From positions 1 through 55,082 of the forward strand of contig CAYYMD010000016.1 of NCBI GenBank assembly GCA_964472875.1: a stretch of DNA of 55,082 nt, in the 5' to 3' direction. This DNA comes from CAYYMD01 sp964472875 (GTDB lineage: Bacteria; Planctomycetota; Phycisphaerae; SM23-33). Under the pieces are notes generated by a model. That model saw only the letters and a program-made list of their open reading frames with translations, did no database searches and was not told the DNA's origin. Both the position numbers and the translations under genes were made by a program. Of this stretch, positions 36,361 to 44,669 are shown in pieces. Each line of letters begins with the position of its first letter. Within the stretch, counting starts at the first letter, position 1.

Positions 36361-38854
36361 AAAGAAGACAAAACAACCGCAGGTCGAACAGCAGGACGAG
36401 GGCGGCGGCACAGTCGTCATACCCGGTGCGGGATCTCAGCAGCAGCAAAAGCCCCCGAAGTCGGACATCCCCGAGGAGGTCGCCGTCATACCGCTGCGGA
36501 ACATGGTGATGTTTCCCGGCGCGGTTCTGCCCATCGGCGTGGGCAGGGAAAAAACGCTGCAACTGGTGCAGGACGTCCTGCCGGAGCAGAAGGTAATCGG
36601 CGCCGTCTGCCAGAGAGACCCCGAAACGGAAGAGCCCACCACCGGCGACCTGTATCGCGTCGGCACCGCGATGAACGTGCTGAAACTCCTGCGCAACGAT
36701 CAGGGGCAGCAGAACATCATCGTTCACGGCCTGCGGCGTTTCCGCGTCAGGCGATGGGCCGGCGAAGACCCGTACTTTCGCGCCGAGATAGAGGTGCTTG
36801 AAGAGGCGGTTTCGGATTCAACCGAGTCCGAGGCGCTGATGGTGAACGTCCGCAATCAGGCCCGCCGCATCATAGAACTGTCGCCCAATATTCCCGACGA
36901 GGCGGCGACCGTGCTGGAAAACGTCGACCGGCCCGGCCAACTGGCGGATTTCCTGGCAGCGAACCTCCAGATAGAAACCGAAATCAAGCAGCAGCTGCTG
37001 GAGGAACTCGACGTCAACCAGCGCCTTCACAAGATATCCAACCAACTCCAGAAACAACTGGAAGTGCTTGAACTGTCCAGCAAGATTCAGGACCAGGTCA
37101 AGTCCAACATAGACGAAAGCCAGCGGAGGTATTTTCTCCAGGAGCAGCTCAAGGCCATCAAGCGCGAACTCGGCCAGTACGACGAGAAAACCGCCGAGGT
37201 TCAGGAGATACGCGAGAAGATAGAATCCTCCGGCATGCCCGAAAACGCCGCCAACGAGGCCGAGCGCGAACTGTCCCGCCTGGAGCAGATTCCCACCATC
37301 TCGCCCGAGTACAACATCGTGCGGACGTACCTGGACTGGATGACCGACCTGCCGTGGGACAAATCCACCGAGGATAACCTCGACGTAAAGCGGGCCGAGA
37401 AAATCCTCGACGCCGATCACTACGACCTTCAGAAGGTAAAGCGGCGGATACTGGAGTATCTCTCCGTCCGCAAACTCGCGCCCGGTTCGCGAGGGCCCAT
37501 ACTGTGTTTCGTCGGGCCGCCGGGCGTGGGCAAGACGTCTCTCGGCCAGTCCATAGCCCGTGCGCTGGGGCGGAAGTTCCGGCGGATGTCGCTGGGCGGC
37601 ATGCGCGACGAGGCCGAACTCCGCGGACATCGCAGGACATACATCGGGGCGCTGCCCGGGCGGATAATTCAGGAGATACGAAAGGCCGGCACGAACAACC
37701 CCGTGTTCATGCTCGACGAGGTGGACAAGGTCGGCGCCGATTTCCGCGGCGACCCGACCTCGGCGCTGCTGGAGATACTCGACCCGGCCCAGAACAATAC
37801 CTTCCAGGACCATTACCTGAACGTCCCGTTCGACCTGTCGAAGGTTATGTTCATCGGCACGGCGAACTACATGGCGCCCGTGCCGCCCGCACTGGTCGAC
37901 CGCATGGAGGTGCTGGAACTGCCCGGCTATACAGAGGAAGAGAAGTTGCAGATAGCGAAAAAGTACCTCGTCCCACGGCAGCTTAAGGAAAACGGACTCA
38001 ATAAATCACAGGCGAAATGGCGGGTCCCGGCCATAAGAAAAATTATCCGCCAGTACACACGCGAGGCGGGAGTCCGCGAACTGGAGCGGCAGATAGCCGC
38101 CGTCTGCCGGGCCGTGGCCGCGCAGATTGCCTCCGGCGACGCCAAGACACGCACGGTGAACGAAAAATTTATTACGCGGACACTTGGCCCACGAAAATAC
38201 CAGGGCGAGGTCGCCCAGCGGACATCCACGCCCGGCGTGGCCACCGGCCTTGCGTACACGCCCACCGGCGGGGAGATAATTTTTGTGGAGGCGGCCGCTT
38301 ATCCCGGCAAAGGCAACCTGACGCTTACAGGCCAGATTGGCCAGGTGATGAAGGAATCAGCGCAGGCGGCCCTGTCGCTGGTCAAGACTCGCGCCGCAGA
38401 TTTGGGCTTCGACGCTGAGCAGATGCAGAAGCGTGACATCCACCTGCACGTTCCCGCAGGCGCAGTGCAGAAAGACGGTCCCTCGGCCGGTATCGCCATG
38501 TTCACAGCCCTGACCAGTCTGTTCTCACAGAAGACGGTTCGTCCGGATGTCGCCCTGACCGGCGAGGTTACGCTACGGGGCCTGGTGCTGCCGGTGGGGG
38601 GCATAAAGGAAAAGGCCCTGGCCGCAAAGCGTGCGGGAATTAAGGAAATAATACTCCCTGACCGCAATGAGAAAGACATGCCCGACGTGCCGCCGGCCGC
38701 CCGAAAGGAGCTGGAATTCCACTTTGTCAGCAAGGTGGACGAGGTGCTCGATATCGCGTTCGGCAAGAAGTCCGGCAGGGGTAAAGGCCGCAAACGCAGC
38801 AAGAGCAAAAGCAAAGGTTCGCAGCGAGGCAAAAAATCTTCCCGCCAAAAGTAA
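36350..38854 (+). CDS. lon: ATP-dependent Lon protease
   Basis: This 834-aa cytoplasmic AAA+ protease has an N-terminal substrate-binding LON domain (about 45-245, VIPLRNMVMFPGAVLPIGVG region). The ATPase has Walker A GPPGVGKT at 389-396. The C-terminal protease has the Ser712/Lys755 dyad in KDGPSAGIAMF and GGIKEKALAAKRAG; the 43-residue spacing matches E. coli Lon. Two extras stand out: a Gln-rich N-terminal tail (about 1-40) and a strongly basic Ser/Lys/Arg tail over the last ~29 residues. The gene overlaps hsp20 by 11 nt. Confidence 0.97.
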   Translation: MADKKKTKQPQVEQQDEGGGTVVIPGAGSQQQQKPPKSDIPEEVAVIPLRNMVMFPGAVLPIGVGREKTLQLVQDVLPEQKVIGAVCQRDPETEEPTTGDLYRVGTAMNVLKLLRNDQGQQNIIVHGLRRFRVRRWAGEDPYFRAEIEVLEEAVSDSTESEALMVNVRNQARRIIELSPNIPDEAATVLENVDRPGQLADFLAANLQIETEIKQQLLEELDVNQRLHKISNQLQKQLEVLELSSKIQDQVKSNIDESQRRYFLQEQLKAIKRELGQYDEKTAEVQEIREKIESSGMPENAANEAERELSRLEQIPTISPEYNIVRTYLDWMTDLPWDKSTEDNLDVKRAEKILDADHYDLQKVKRRILEYLSVRKLAPGSRGPILCFVGPPGVGKTSLGQSIARALGRKFRRMSLGGMRDEAELRGHRRTYIGALPGRIIQEIRKAGTNNPVFMLDEVDKVGADFRGDPTSALLEILDPAQNNTFQDHYLNVPFDLSKVMFIGTANYMAPVPPALVDRMEVLELPGYTEEEKLQIAKKYLVPRQLKENGLNKSQAKWRVPAIRKIIRQYTREAGVRELERQIAAVCRAVAAQIASGDAKTRTVNEKFITRTLGPRKYQGEVAQRTSTPGVATGLAYTPTGGEIIFVEAAAYPGKGNLTLTGQIGQVMKESAQAALSLVKTRAADLGFDAEQMQKRDIHLHVPAGAVQKDGPSAGIAMFTALTSLFSQKTVRPDVALTGEVTLRGLVLPVGGIKEKALAAKRAGIKEIILPDRNEKDMPDVPPAARKELEFHFVSKVDEVLDIAFGKKSGRGKGRKRSKSKSKGSQRGKKSSRQK

Positions 38855-38881
38855 ACGGAATATCCTACTCTTAAGTCAGCG

Positions 38882-38921
38882 CAAAAAAATCGAGTCGGTT
38901 CGGCTGGATTGAACCGACTCG
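38882..38921 (-). terminator. Rho-independent terminator (minus strand)
   Basis: On the minus strand CGAGTCGGTTC (38921-38911) pairs perfectly with GAACCGACTCG (38901-38891). The 11-bp stem has a 9-nt loop and is followed directly by ATTTTTTTGC. The T-run exists only in the minus direction; in the plus direction the hairpin is followed by GACCCTCG. It therefore ends a minus-strand transcript, not lon. Confidence 0.85.
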
Positions 38922-38981
38922 ACCCTCGCTTCTCCTGGTCATCTCCGGATGCCCTCACAACATCCGGTCTGACTCAAACCT
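38882..38981 (-). ncRNA. Candidate small RNA, ~100 nt, undescribed
   Basis: A near-consensus promoter (see the site at 38988-39015) would start a transcript near 38981. The transcript would run about 100 nt to the strong terminator at 38921-38882. The first hairpin CCGGATG (38967-38961) pairs with CATCCGG (38951-38945) with a 9-nt loop. A smaller GACC/GGUC stem would present an AGGAGAAGCG loop. The terminator hairpin follows. I see no open frame with coding character and no match to tmRNA, SRP RNA, 6S RNA or RNase P that I can recognise. It lies between lon and the end of cdaR. Confidence 0.6.
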
Positions 38982-38987
38982 CAGCTT

Positions 38988-39015
38988 ATTTTAATATCCT
39001 CTCTTAACTTTTCAA
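38988..39015 (-). promoter_or_regulatory. Sigma70-type promoter of the candidate small RNA
   Basis: On the minus strand the -35 box TTGAAA (39015-39010), a 16-bp spacer and the -10 box TAAAAT (38993-38988) give a predicted start near 38981. The surrounding DNA is AT-rich. Confidence 0.55.
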
Positions 39016-39400
39016 TATTATTTTAGGGGAAAAATTTTGTCAAAGCATTAAGATTGATTAAAAATTTTTTCAGGTTTTTTCGGGCCGATGGCTGCCTCAG
39101 CCGGTTTCGGCCCCAATAAGGCCTTTTCAAAGGGTTTCCACGTAACGGATGCCACCGAAAAAATTTTAAAAAAAATTCGAAAAAATTATGTTACGTGTGG
39201 CCAATTGAGCGTAGAATAAAAAACAGAGTGTAAGGGGCAAAACATGTAATGATAATATACATAATGAACGGCCGTTATTATATGGGCGGCTTTGCGTGAT
39301 TATGATGCGTCTCCCCCCGCGCATCTCATGCGAGTCGCCCATCTCATATATGTAGAGATGCTTCGTATTGACCGATTTTGCGATGGCGGCGGGGCGCGGT
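39016..39400. other. AT-rich, structured intergenic region
   Basis: No coding frame is supported here. It holds runs of A and T, and a two-part hairpin GGGCCGA (39082-39088)/TCGGCCC (39107-39113) enclosing GGCTG/CAGCC (39090-39102). It also holds an imperfect inverted repeat CCACGTAAC (39139-39147) with GTTACGTGTGG (39190-39200), and a small hairpin CATCTC/GAGATG (39340-39360). Its role is unknown; it could hold the 3' end of the cdaR transcript or another RNA. Confidence 0.4.
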
Positions 39401-40480
39401 TTAAGACGGTGTGTCCGGCTGGCGTTTTTCCAGGCGGAAGTTTACGGTGGGCGCTTCGCTTAGGACCTTCAGGTTCAGCCCTTCGGGCAGTCGGATATTG
39501 ACCTTGCGGCTAAGCCAGCTGGCCAAGGGTTTTTTGTCATTCTCCGTAAGAGTTATGTATGCACGCACATCCTCTGGACTGAGGCGCACAAGGTCGGTGC
39601 GGGGTCCGCTGATGGTTATTTCCTTGCGCCACTGGTGAGGGTCCTTGCGTTTGAGGATGTATTCATCCCACGTCCCGCCCGTTTCGCTCCAGGTGGGCGG
39701 GGACACCACGCCAACGGTTACAGTCACTGTAAGCGTATCGGTGGGCTGGCTGACGCGGACCGTGGCTGTGACGGTGTCCGTCTGCGGGTCCACCGGCACG
39801 TTTTTTATGGACGGGATTATTTCGGCCGTTACTTCTGCCGCGCCGTTGGGCGCTATTGTCGACAAATCCACGGTGCGTGTTCGCAGCACCGGGGCCGTAT
39901 CCTGTGGCAGTTGATTCTGTATCTGCCGCCACCTGCTTTTGGCCACGATTATCTCAACCCTGGACGGGGTGATTTTCGGTTTTTCGGCCAGTGTGGCGCC
40001 CTTGTAATCCAGTTCGACGGCGACCTCTTTGCGCAGCTGATGGTCGAGTTCGACGCTTATCGTCCTCGGCGATGCCGAAACCACGGTCAGGCCCATCTGC
40101 GTTATTTTCGGCACCAGCAACAGCACGTCGCGGGTTATAACTTCATGCTCGCCGGGGCCGTAGCTCTGGGAAATATCGTACTCGATAGTGCCGCCGCGTT
40201 CGCTGAGCATGCGGGCGAACCTGTCGAGGTTGCTGCGGTTGCCTCGGAGGCGGAAGGATATCGCCCTGCTCGGGTCGGATATGAGCATGACGTTGGCCGA
40301 GCCGGCCGTGTTCAGCTCCAGTGCGGCGTTGAAGTCGCGCGGCTCTTCCATCTCCATGTCGGCGTAGACCCACACCAGCAGCGTAATAATGGCCACCCAC
40401 AGCAGAACGCGTCCCTGCTCCGCCCACCACCGGCGGGAGAATCGCTTCGGCTCGGAGGTATAGAAGATCTGTTTGCTCAT
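39401..40480 (-). CDS. cdaR: CdaR-like YbbR-domain protein
   Basis: This 359-aa protein has one N-terminal transmembrane helix (about 24-40), then about three YbbR-type repeats in the extracytoplasmic part (for example SFRLRGNRSNLDRF, EVAVELDYKGATLAEKPKI and VNIRLPEGLNLKVL). CdaR binds and controls the membrane diadenylate cyclase CdaA in Firmicutes. Here the gene overlaps cdaA by 4 nt (ATGA), the usual arrangement. YbbR repeats are weakly conserved, so the call relies on the topology together with the cdaA neighbour. Confidence 0.85.
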   Translation of the reverse strand: MSKQIFYTSEPKRFSRRWWAEQGRVLLWVAIITLLVWVYADMEMEEPRDFNAALELNTAGSANVMLISDPSRAISFRLRGNRSNLDRFARMLSERGGTIEYDISQSYGPGEHEVITRDVLLLVPKITQMGLTVVSASPRTISVELDHQLRKEVAVELDYKGATLAEKPKITPSRVEIIVAKSRWRQIQNQLPQDTAPVLRTRTVDLSTIAPNGAAEVTAEIIPSIKNVPVDPQTDTVTATVRVSQPTDTLTVTVTVGVVSPPTWSETGGTWDEYILKRKDPHQWRKEITISGPRTDLVRLSPEDVRAYITLTENDKKPLASWLSRKVNIRLPEGLNLKVLSEAPTVNFRLEKRQPDTPS

Positions 40481-41328
40481 TTTGCCGCCTGCTGCTTGTG
40501 TTTTGCCTGTTTAAGTTTTTTCAGCATGCTGGCGGGCGCCAGCAGTCCGATGAGCATGTCGCGCAGGTTTTCCGCGGGCAGCCCGATGTAAAGTTGTCCT
40601 TCGCACGCCAGCGAGATGCGGCCGGTTTCCTCGCTGACCACCAGCACGACCGCGTCGGAGTCGCGGGCCAGCCCCAGCGCCGCGCGGTGCCTGCTGCCCA
40701 GCGACGGGTCAACCTCTTCCGACTCGGCCAGGGGGAACTGGCAGCCGGCGGCGGCGACCCTGCCGTTTCGGATTATCACGCCCATGTCGTGCAGGGCCGT
40801 GCCGGGATAAAAAATCGTGTTCAGCACGGATGGATTCAGTTCGGCGTCCAGCAGCGTGCCAGTTTCCATCAGCGCCCCCAGCCCCACTGTCCGCTCCACG
40901 GCCATTATGGCGCCTATCTTGTTACGCGATAGGTAACTGAGGGAGTTCACCAGCGAGTCTATCATTGTTTCGGCCCGCTGCCGGCTCGGGCGGAAAACGG
41001 ACGCCCGGCCAAGTTGTATAAGCGCGCGTCGCAGTTCCGGCTGGAACGCTACCACCACCGCCACGAACGCGAAGAACAGGAACTTGCCGTAGAGGAACTC
41101 TATGCGCTCCCAGCCGAGATTCTTTGGAAGCAGGCGAATGACGATGTAAACCGTGCCCAGAAGTACGGCAGTGCCTTTTATCAGGCGAGCCCCGCGCGTG
41201 CCGCGGAGGAAGCGTATCACCCACCACGCCACAAAGCCGATGAGCAGCAATTCCACCGCCACAACAATCGGATTGTAGGCCGCTATGCGGTGGAAATAAT
41301 TCGTGATGGCGTGTATCAGTTCATCCAT
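40477..41328 (-). CDS. cdaA: CdaA-type diadenylate cyclase (c-di-AMP synthase)
   Basis: This 283-aa protein has about three N-terminal transmembrane helices and a cytoplasmic DAC (DisA_N) domain at about 110-260. The domain makes cyclic di-AMP from two ATP. The RHR motif is intact at 213-215 (GSRHRAALG), and VSEETGRISLA closes the site. The usual DGA motif reads Asp181-Met-Gly (LHDMGVII), so the metal-binding Asp is kept while Gly-Ala becomes Met-Gly. The gene lies between folP and cdaR in the order ftsH-folP-cdaA-cdaR. In other bacteria c-di-AMP controls potassium and osmotic balance. Confidence 0.93.
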   Translation of the reverse strand: MDELIHAITNYFHRIAAYNPIVVAVELLLIGFVAWWVIRFLRGTRGARLIKGTAVLLGTVYIVIRLLPKNLGWERIEFLYGKFLFFAFVAVVVAFQPELRRALIQLGRASVFRPSRQRAETMIDSLVNSLSYLSRNKIGAIMAVERTVGLGALMETGTLLDAELNPSVLNTIFYPGTALHDMGVIIRNGRVAAAGCQFPLAESEEVDPSLGSRHRAALGLARDSDAVVLVVSEETGRISLACEGQLYIGLPAENLRDMLIGLLAPASMLKKLKQAKHKQQAAK

Positions 41329-41422
41329 CGGTTCTCTCTGCGCATAACAAAATTCTTGCAGTTTACGTCCTGCTTATTTAACTCATCGTCCGGCATTGCG
41401 TTTTTGCTGAAGTTAAAGAAAG

Positions 41423-42268
41423 TTATATTGATTTCACGCCGTCTATCGCCGCTGACACCTGGAACGCCTGGCCCACCTGTTCCACGTCGTGCACGCGGAA
41501 GATGCTCGCTCCTCGCCGCCACCCGGCCAGGCAGGTGGCTATCGTGCCGCCGAGTCGTCCTTGAGGCAAATCCTGGCCGGTAATGTGCCCGATGAAACGC
41601 TTGCGCGAAGTACCGAGCATAATCGGACGGCCGAGTTCGGCGAGTTCGTCGAGGCGGGCTATAAGCGAGAGATTGTGTCCGAGTTTCTTGCCGAAGCCGA
41701 TGCCCGGGTCGATTATCAGCTTATTTTCTTCCACGCCGGCGGCCGTGGCCGCATCGATTCGCCCGGACAGAAAGTCCCGCACTTCCGCCACGACATCGCG
41801 ATACTGCGGATTTTCCTGCATGGTTTTCGGCTCGCCCAGCATGTGCATGAGCACCATCGCCTCGGCGCGTTCGGCCGCCAGGGCAAACATGTCAGGGTCG
41901 TCCCGCCCGGCCGAAATGTCGTTGATTATTGCTGCGCCGGCGTCAAGGGCGAAGCCGGCCACCTTGGCGCTGGTTGTGTCTATGGAGACCACCGCCTCCG
42001 TCCGGGTTACGGCGGGAAGAATATCCTTCAGGCGATCTATCTGCTCGTCGGCGCTGACGCGGTCCGATTCGGGGCGGGTGGACTCGGCGCCCACGTCGAT
42101 TACATCCGCGCCCGCGGCCAACATGCGGCGGGCATGGTCGGTGGCTGCCTGGGGAGAAAAGTACCGCCCGCCGTCGGAGAAACTGTCGGGCGTGACGTTA
42201 AGTACGCCCACAATAACCGGCCGGCGGTTGATGTGCGATTCCAGAATATCTTTTACGCTAAGTGCCAC
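41423..42268 (-). CDS. folP: Dihydropteroate synthase
   Basis: This 281-aa TIM-barrel enzyme condenses p-aminobenzoate with dihydropterin pyrophosphate in folate synthesis. Family motifs are VGVLNVTPDSFSDGG near the start, DVGAESTRPES, the DISAG strand, LMHMLGEPKTM, DPGIGFGK and GTSRKRFIG. The length is normal. The start is GTG at 42268 with no strong Shine-Dalgarno sequence. It lies 130 nt after ftsH and 95 nt before cdaA on the same strand; folP next to ftsH is a common arrangement. Confidence 0.96.
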   Translation of the reverse strand: MALSVKDILESHINRRPVIVGVLNVTPDSFSDGGRYFSPQAATDHARRMLAAGADVIDVGAESTRPESDRVSADEQIDRLKDILPAVTRTEAVVSIDTTSAKVAGFALDAGAAIINDISAGRDDPDMFALAAERAEAMVLMHMLGEPKTMQENPQYRDVVAEVRDFLSGRIDAATAAGVEENKLIIDPGIGFGKKLGHNLSLIARLDELAELGRPIMLGTSRKRFIGHITGQDLPQGRLGGTIATCLAGWRRGASIFRVHDVEQVGQAFQVSAAIDGVKSI

Positions 42269-42397
42269 CGGTTAAAAATAAACAATCGCGCCGCCGTCGG
42301 CAATGACAAAACCGATTTTGAAGGCATGTTTTTGCCGGCGCGCGCAATTTTCCGTGTGAGAGGGGGAAATATTATCGCCGCGATTGCCTCCGGCGGC

Positions 42398-44471
42398 TTA
42401 GCCCGGTTCGGGCAGCGTGCCGGCAGGCGGCTCCGTGGGGGAAGACGACTGCGTGTCGGATTCGGGCTGGTTCTCTTCGCCCTTGGCTCGCTCCTTTTCC
42501 AGCAGATCGCCCACGGTTGGCTTGTCCAGACTTTTACCGTCGATAATCTGCCGGACGTCCTCGGCGCTTATTGTTTCGTATTTAAGCAGGGCCTCGGCCA
42601 GGGTCTGGAGACGGTCGCGGTTTTCCTCGATGGTCTTTTTGGCGTTGTTATACGCCTCGTCTATGAGCGATTTGATTTCCTTGTCAATCAGTTCTGCCGT
42701 GTGCTCGGAATATTTCTTGCCGAAATATTCCATCGGCGTGTTGGCACGCTCGTCGCCGGCGTAGTTGACCATACCCGCCTGCTGGCTCATGCCCCAGTCC
42801 AGCACCATCTTTTTGGCGATTTCCGTGGCCTGGGCGATGTCGTTCTGCGCTCCGCTGGAAATATCGTTGCAGAATGTTTCCTCCGACGCCCGCCCGCCGA
42901 GCGAGACCTGCAGCAGCGCCTTGCAGTATTTAAGCGTGTAGAGGTACCGGTCCTTCTCAGGCAGTGTGAAGGTCGCGCCGCCGGCCGCGCCGCGGGGAAT
43001 GATGGAAACCTTGTGAAGCGGGTCCGCGTCGGGGTTAAGTATCTGCACCAGGGCGTGCCCGGCCTCGTGGTAGGCGGTTGTCTTCTTTTCTTCCTCGTCT
43101 ATCACGCGGGACTTTCTGCTGCGCCCCCAGCGGACCTTGTCGCGGGCCTCCTCGAGGTCTTCCTGCTCTATGTAGTCCTTGCCCGCCATTGTCGCGGCGA
43201 TGGCCGCTTCGTTGACAAGGGCCGCAAGGTCAGCGCCGGAGAACATGGGCGTTCCGCGCGCCATGCGGTGCAGGTCCACGTCCGGGCCGCACTTTACCTT
43301 GTCGGCGTAGATCTTGAGAATCTCGCAGCGGCCCTGCAAATCGGGCAGGGGCACGTTTATCTGCCTGTCGAAACGCCCCGGCCGCGTCAGAGCCGGGTCC
43401 AGCACGTCCGGGCGGTTGGTGGCCGAGATAACGATTACCTGGTCGGACGACTCGAAGCCGTCCATTTCCACCAGTATGGCGTTGAGCGTCTGTTCGCGTT
43501 CGTCGTGGCCGCCGCTGGTGAAGCCCAGGCCGCGCTTGCGGCCTACGGCGTCTATCTCGTCGAGGAAGATTATGCACGGCGAGTTGGCCTTGGCCTGCTT
43601 GAACAGGTCGCGCACGCGCGATGAGTTACATCGAAGTCGACGGTGACTCNNNNNNNNNNGATGCGCCCACGCCCACGAACATCTCCACGAAGTCGCTGCC
43701 GGATATCGAGAAGAACGGCACCTCCGCCTCGCCGGCGATGGCCTTGGCCAGAAGTGTCTTGCCGCAGCCGGGCTCGCCTATCAGCAGCACGCCGCGCGGC
43801 ACGCGCCCGCCGAGCCGCTGGAACTTGCGTGGGTTCTTGAGGAATTCGATAGTCTCGGTAACCTCGTCCTTGGCGTCCTCGATGCCGGCCACGTCCTTGA
43901 AAGTCACCTTCACGTGTTCCTTGTTCATCACGCGGTGGCGCGAGCGTCCGAAACTGCCCAGGAATCCGCCTCCGCTGGCCGCGGCGCCCAGACGCCTGAA
44001 CAGCAGGAACCATATCGCCAGGAACACAACGAACGTCAGCAGCAGGTGCGGCAGCAGCGCCTGCCACCAGCTTTCCTTCTCGTAATACGGCTTGGCGGGA
44101 TAGTTGTGCTCGGCCAGCGCCTTGTCCAGTCGCTCGCTGAAATTATCCCCGGAGGTATAGTCGTAGATGACGTAAAATTTGCGGGTTTTGTCTTCGCCGA
44201 GGGCGGGGGCTTTCTTGGCCAGCGTGCCCTCGATGCGGTCCTTGCTGATGTTGATTTTGCCGGTGACCTGCCCGTTCTCAACGTAGTTCCAGAAGTCCAC
44301 GGTGGATATTTCCTTGCGCTGTTCGAAGCCGTCCCCGAACATCGCAAAGAGCATAAGTCCCACCGCGATAATAATTACCCATCCCAGCAGCGACCGGCTG
44401 AACCGCGGCGGCTGGGGCGGGGTCTGCTGTGGCTTTTTACCGCCCTGATTGTTGTCGTTACCGTTACTCAT
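42398..44471 (-). CDS. ftsH: ATP-dependent zinc metalloprotease FtsH (interrupted by an assembly gap)
   Basis: This is a membrane AAA+ protease that degrades misfolded and regulatory membrane proteins. It has two transmembrane helices (about 28-45 and 139-158) around a periplasmic domain. The Walker A motif is GEPGCGKT (232-239), an unusual form with Glu and Cys instead of Pro and Thr. The peptidase has the HEAGH zinc site in TAYHEAGHALV. The frame is broken at 43624-43663 by 26 foreign bases, 10 Ns and a duplicated GATG. Removing exactly 40 bp gives 2034 nt (678 codons, 677 aa) and restores the family sequence GVGASRVRDLF. The gene is therefore intact in the organism. Confidence 0.93.
43624..43659. 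other. Scaffold join inside ftsH: stray contig end plus 10 N
   Basis: Ns occupy 43650-43659. The 26 bases before them (43624-43649) do not belong to ftsH. GATG occurs on both sides (43620-43623 and 43660-43663), which is the true overlap of the two contigs. The extra bases carry GAGT/ACTC at their ends (with the preceding G) and may be a chimeric or adapter-like contig end. Confidence 0.85.
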
Positions 44472-44484
44472 GGATTAATCCGTT

Positions 44485-44515
44485 ATTATACGCACACTAT
44501 CAATCTTACGTTCAA
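44485..44515 (-). promoter_or_regulatory. Candidate promoter of ftsH with very short leader
   Basis: On the minus strand TTGAAC (44515-44510), a 19-bp spacer and a perfect TATAAT (44490-44485) lie just upstream of ftsH. The start would be near 44478, only about 7 nt before the ATG at 44471. No Shine-Dalgarno sequence is present. The spacer is long, so the -35 assignment is uncertain. Confidence 0.45.
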
Positions 44516-44669
44516 TTCGGCTGAAATACCAGTTTCATTAGCCGCAAAAAGCGCCCATGTTTGAATTTCGCCTCTCGCGTGCCGATATCCAAGTCGCCCC
44601 GAAACGGCGCGGATCGCCGGAGTATGCATCAGTCATATCTCCCCGGGCGGATTTGCCTGCGTGTTGCGA

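Noticed and set aside
38891..38921. Terminator of lon on the plus strand
   Set aside because: The stem is symmetrical, but the T-run exists only in the minus direction. On the plus strand it is followed by GACCCTCG.
38885..38925. A tRNA or tmRNA T-arm (GGTTCAATCC on the minus strand)
   Set aside because: The flanking bases GTCGG and CAGCC do not pair as a T-stem, and there is no acceptor stem or CCA. The sequence is the left arm and loop of the terminator hairpin.
41489..43624. A 711-codon open frame on the plus strand
   Set aside because: It runs antisense through folP and ftsH. Both of those are certain, and this frame is explained by their codon bias.
42398..44471. A true frameshift or insertion in ftsH
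   Set aside because: The break coincides with 10 Ns and a duplicated GATG. Removing 40 bp restores the exact family sequence, so it is an assembly fault.
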